A stretch of 7,220 nt of DNA from Thermotogae bacterium (GTDB lineage: Bacteria > Thermotogota > Thermotogae > Petrotogales > Kosmotogaceae): contig QNAR01000081.1 of assembly GCA_003643975.1 (NCBI GenBank), positions 1 through 7,220 on the forward strand, in the 5' to 3' direction. Under the pieces are notes generated by a model. That model worked only from the letters and a program-made list of their open reading frames with translations. It did not search any database and was not told where the DNA came from. The position numbers and the translations under genes are program-made. Every line of letters begins with the position of its first letter. The first letter of the stretch is position 1. This document shows, piece after piece, positions 6,094-7,220 of the stretch.

Positions 6094-6545
6094 CTGCTGT
6101 TGATCTTTCCTTCCAGCGCTACGTGAATTAGGTTTATCCTCGTGAAGATACCGACGAGCTGATGCTCATCATCCACCACGGGAATTGCTTTGAGTCTTTT
6201 TTTGATTAACAGATCGGCGGCGTGTATCGCCGTATCCTCTGGGTGAACTACTATGGGAGGGGTTACCATAAATTTTGAAACTGGCTCATCCTTTATTTCA
6301 CCAATTTTCCTCACAAATTGATGTGTATCGGGTATAAAAGATGCGCTTTGCAACAGCGAAAAGTAACTTGGAAGAGCGTTATTAATTATATCACTTTCGC
6401 TGATAAAGCCAACTACTCTGAAATGTTCATCAACAACAGGAAATCCTGATCTATTCTTTCTTATGCAGGAAACGATAAACTCTTCCACGGTTTCGTTTTC
6501 AAAAATGGCGGATACATCCTTTATCATTGCATTTTTGACTTTCAT
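6090..6545 (-). CDS. Stand-alone two-CBS-domain protein
   Basis: The 151-residue protein is made almost only of two CBS domains, at about 1-58 and 88-145. Each shows the typical pattern: a start like VKNAMIKDVSAIFENETVEE or VSKFMVTPPIVVHPEDTAIH, then a FPVVDE or IPVVDD strand, then VVGFISESDI or LVGIFTRINL. Paired CBS domains form a Bateman module that usually binds adenine nucleotides and acts as an energy or ligand sensor, but no effector domain is attached here, so the target is unknown. The protein is cytoplasmic, with no membrane segment or signal peptide. The ATG at 6545 has GAGGTGA four bases upstream. The gene lies four bases after the kinase gene and overlaps mtaB by four bases, so all three are probably co-translated; regulation of one of these neighbours is a guess. 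Confidence 0.93.
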   Translation of the reverse strand: MKVKNAMIKDVSAIFENETVEEFIVSCIRKNRSGFPVVDEHFRVVGFISESDIINNALPSYFSLLQSASFIPDTHQFVRKIGEIKDEPVSKFMVTPPIVVHPEDTAIHAADLLIKKRLKAIPVVDDEHQLVGIFTRINLIHVALEGKINSR

Positions 6546-6549
6546 TGAA

Positions 6550-6556
6550 TCACCTC
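6550..6556 (-). promoter_or_regulatory. Ribosome binding site of the CBS gene containing the upstream stop
   Basis: The coding strand reads GAGGTGA, four bases before the CBS gene's ATG, and its last three bases are the TGA stop of the sugar-kinase gene. It has the same design as the site before ftsA and fixes the CBS start. Confidence 0.8.
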
Positions 6557-7220
6557 AATCTGCTCAGTTCGAAAGACTCGGTGCACATTTCAACGTCTTC
6601 GATTGAAATAAACTCTTTTCCAATGAATTTCGTTTCGGCTATGGCAGCTGCCATTCCCCACTTTGCGGCTTCAAGAAGATCCTTTCTGTTTTTCAGAAGC
6701 CTATACACAACACCAGCAACAAAACTATCGCCAGTTCCAAGAAGATGCGACCGCTCGATATGTTCCTTTGCTTTTAGCAACCAAACTCCTTCAGATGTAG
6801 CAACGACATCACCTTCGATTTCATAGGAAAGAATCGCCATTTTACTTCCCATTTTAACGGTCTCTTCTGCCGCTTTTACATAGTCCTCTAAGCTTTTCAG
6901 CGTTTCGCCCATATACTCCTTTTTACTTCTGAGATCAGGCTTTACAACGGTTAACAGGCCATTCTTTACAGCCAGTTCAAAGTGATCTCCGGTAGATTCA
7001 GAAATAACCATCTTCCCGGAATCCTTTGCCTTTTTTACGAGCTCCATGCAATAATCCGCTGGCACTCCGGGAGGAATGCTTCCAGAAAACACCATGCATT
7101 CCGCCCTTTTGAGCGAGATATCGAATCTTCTCATGAATTGTTTCAGTGATTTTTCGTCTATATTTGGGCCAAGAGAATTTATTTCCGTTATCGTGTCATT
7201 GGAAGGGTCGATTATCGCCA
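6550..7220 (-). CDS. fruK: PfkB-family sugar kinase, 1-phosphofructokinase-like (5' end beyond the window)
   Basis: This is the C-terminal 222 residues of a kinase of about 310. The frame stays open to the right edge, so the methionine at 7134 is internal. It probably phosphorylates fructose 1-phosphate to the 1,6-bisphosphate, or a similar phosphosugar. The visible part starts with IIDPSNDTITEINSLGPNI; TEIN..GP.I is typical of the FruK/LacC/Pfk-2 branch rather than ribokinase. It continues with FSGSIPPGVPADY and the PfkB C-terminal signature LGTGDSFVAGV, whose Asp (residue 164 of the visible part) is the expected catalytic base. Two familiar motifs are altered: KPDLRSKKEYMG where KPN..E is usual, and LSYEIEG where a SLG..G loop is usual. 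The TGA stop lies inside the next gene's Shine-Dalgarno. No PTS fructose transporter is visible, so the exact substrate is inferred and LacC- or Pfk-2-type activity is possible. Confidence 0.88.
   Translation of the reverse strand, partial: AIIDPSNDTITEINSLGPNIDEKSLKQFMRRFDISLKRAECMVFSGSIPPGVPADYCMELVKKAKDSGKMVISESTGDHFELAVKNGLLTVVKPDLRSKKEYMGETLKSLEDYVKAAEETVKMGSKMAILSYEIEGDVVATSEGVWLLKAKEHIERSHLLGTGDSFVAGVVYRLLKNRKDLLEAAKWGMAAAIAETKFIGKEFISIEDVEMCTESFELSRLR

Larger units (their letters stand above)
1..7220 (-). other. Single co-directional, translationally coupled gene run (probable operon)
   Basis: All eight genes point the same way. In transcription order the junctions are a 4-base gap, a 4-base overlap (ATGA), a 35-base overlap, a 4-base overlap (TTGA), a 14-base gap, a 6-base gap and a 5-base gap. 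None leaves room for a terminator or an intergenic promoter. I infer one transcript that starts right of the window and continues left of it, possibly helped by promoters inside genes. Both ends of the unit are unseen. Confidence 0.75.

Noticed and set aside
6550..7134. Kinase gene starting at the ATG at 7134
   Set aside because: The same frame continues without a stop to 7220 and encodes the FruK-typical TEIN..GP.I stretch, so the methionine at 7134 is internal and the gene is cut by the window.
1..7220. A defence system, mobile element, CRISPR array or toxin-antitoxin pair
   Set aside because: Every gene fits a conserved housekeeping cluster; I saw no repeats, integrase or transposase motifs, or terminal inverted repeats on either strand.

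Overview
The window is a gene-dense piece of chromosome in which every credible gene lies on the minus strand, so transcription runs from right to left. Eight coding regions occupy nearly all of the 7,220 bases. The widest gap between genes is 14 bases and the widest overlap is 35, so no stretch near 300 bases lacks a gene. I saw no RNA gene, mobile element, CRISPR array, rho-independent terminator or sizeable repeat.

The gene content and the protein sequences suggest a member of the Thermotogota. The base composition looks moderate, so a Kosmotoga- or Mesotoga-like lineage is my guess rather than a demonstrated assignment. The order sugar kinase, CBS protein, MtaB, class IV aminotransferase, DUF721 protein, GyrB, small membrane protein, FtsA matches what I remember of the Thermotoga maritima gyrB-ftsA neighbourhood (about TM0828 to TM0835). 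FtsA and the aminotransferase resemble the Thermotoga proteins more than textbook homologues. This is from memory and needs a database search.

In transcription order, the right edge (7220 to 6550) holds the C-terminal part of a PfkB-family kinase of the 1-phosphofructokinase type, cut by the window. It is followed by a stand-alone two-CBS-domain protein (6545 to 6090), the tRNA methylthiotransferase MtaB (6093 to 4798) and a fold-type IV PLP aminotransferase with a GTG start inside the end of mtaB (4832 to 3993). Next come a small DUF721/DciA-like protein with a TTG start (3996 to 3700), a full-length compact DNA gyrase subunit B (3685 to 1787), a single-pass membrane protein with an FtsQ/DivIB-like layout (1780 to 1139) and FtsA (1133 to 1), whose last few dozen residues lie beyond the left edge.

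The junctions (ATGA, TTGA, and two GAGGTGA Shine-Dalgarno sites that contain the upstream stop codon) indicate one translationally coupled transcription unit. It places replication and topology functions (DUF721, GyrB) directly upstream of cell-division functions (FtsQ-like, FtsA, and probably FtsZ outside the window), with tRNA modification and small-molecule metabolism genes further upstream. I found no previously undescribed system. The points most worth a second look are the unannotated-looking FtsQ candidate, the non-canonical nucleotide-binding loop of FtsA, the tight coupling at the junctions and a possible promoter inside the FtsQ-like gene.
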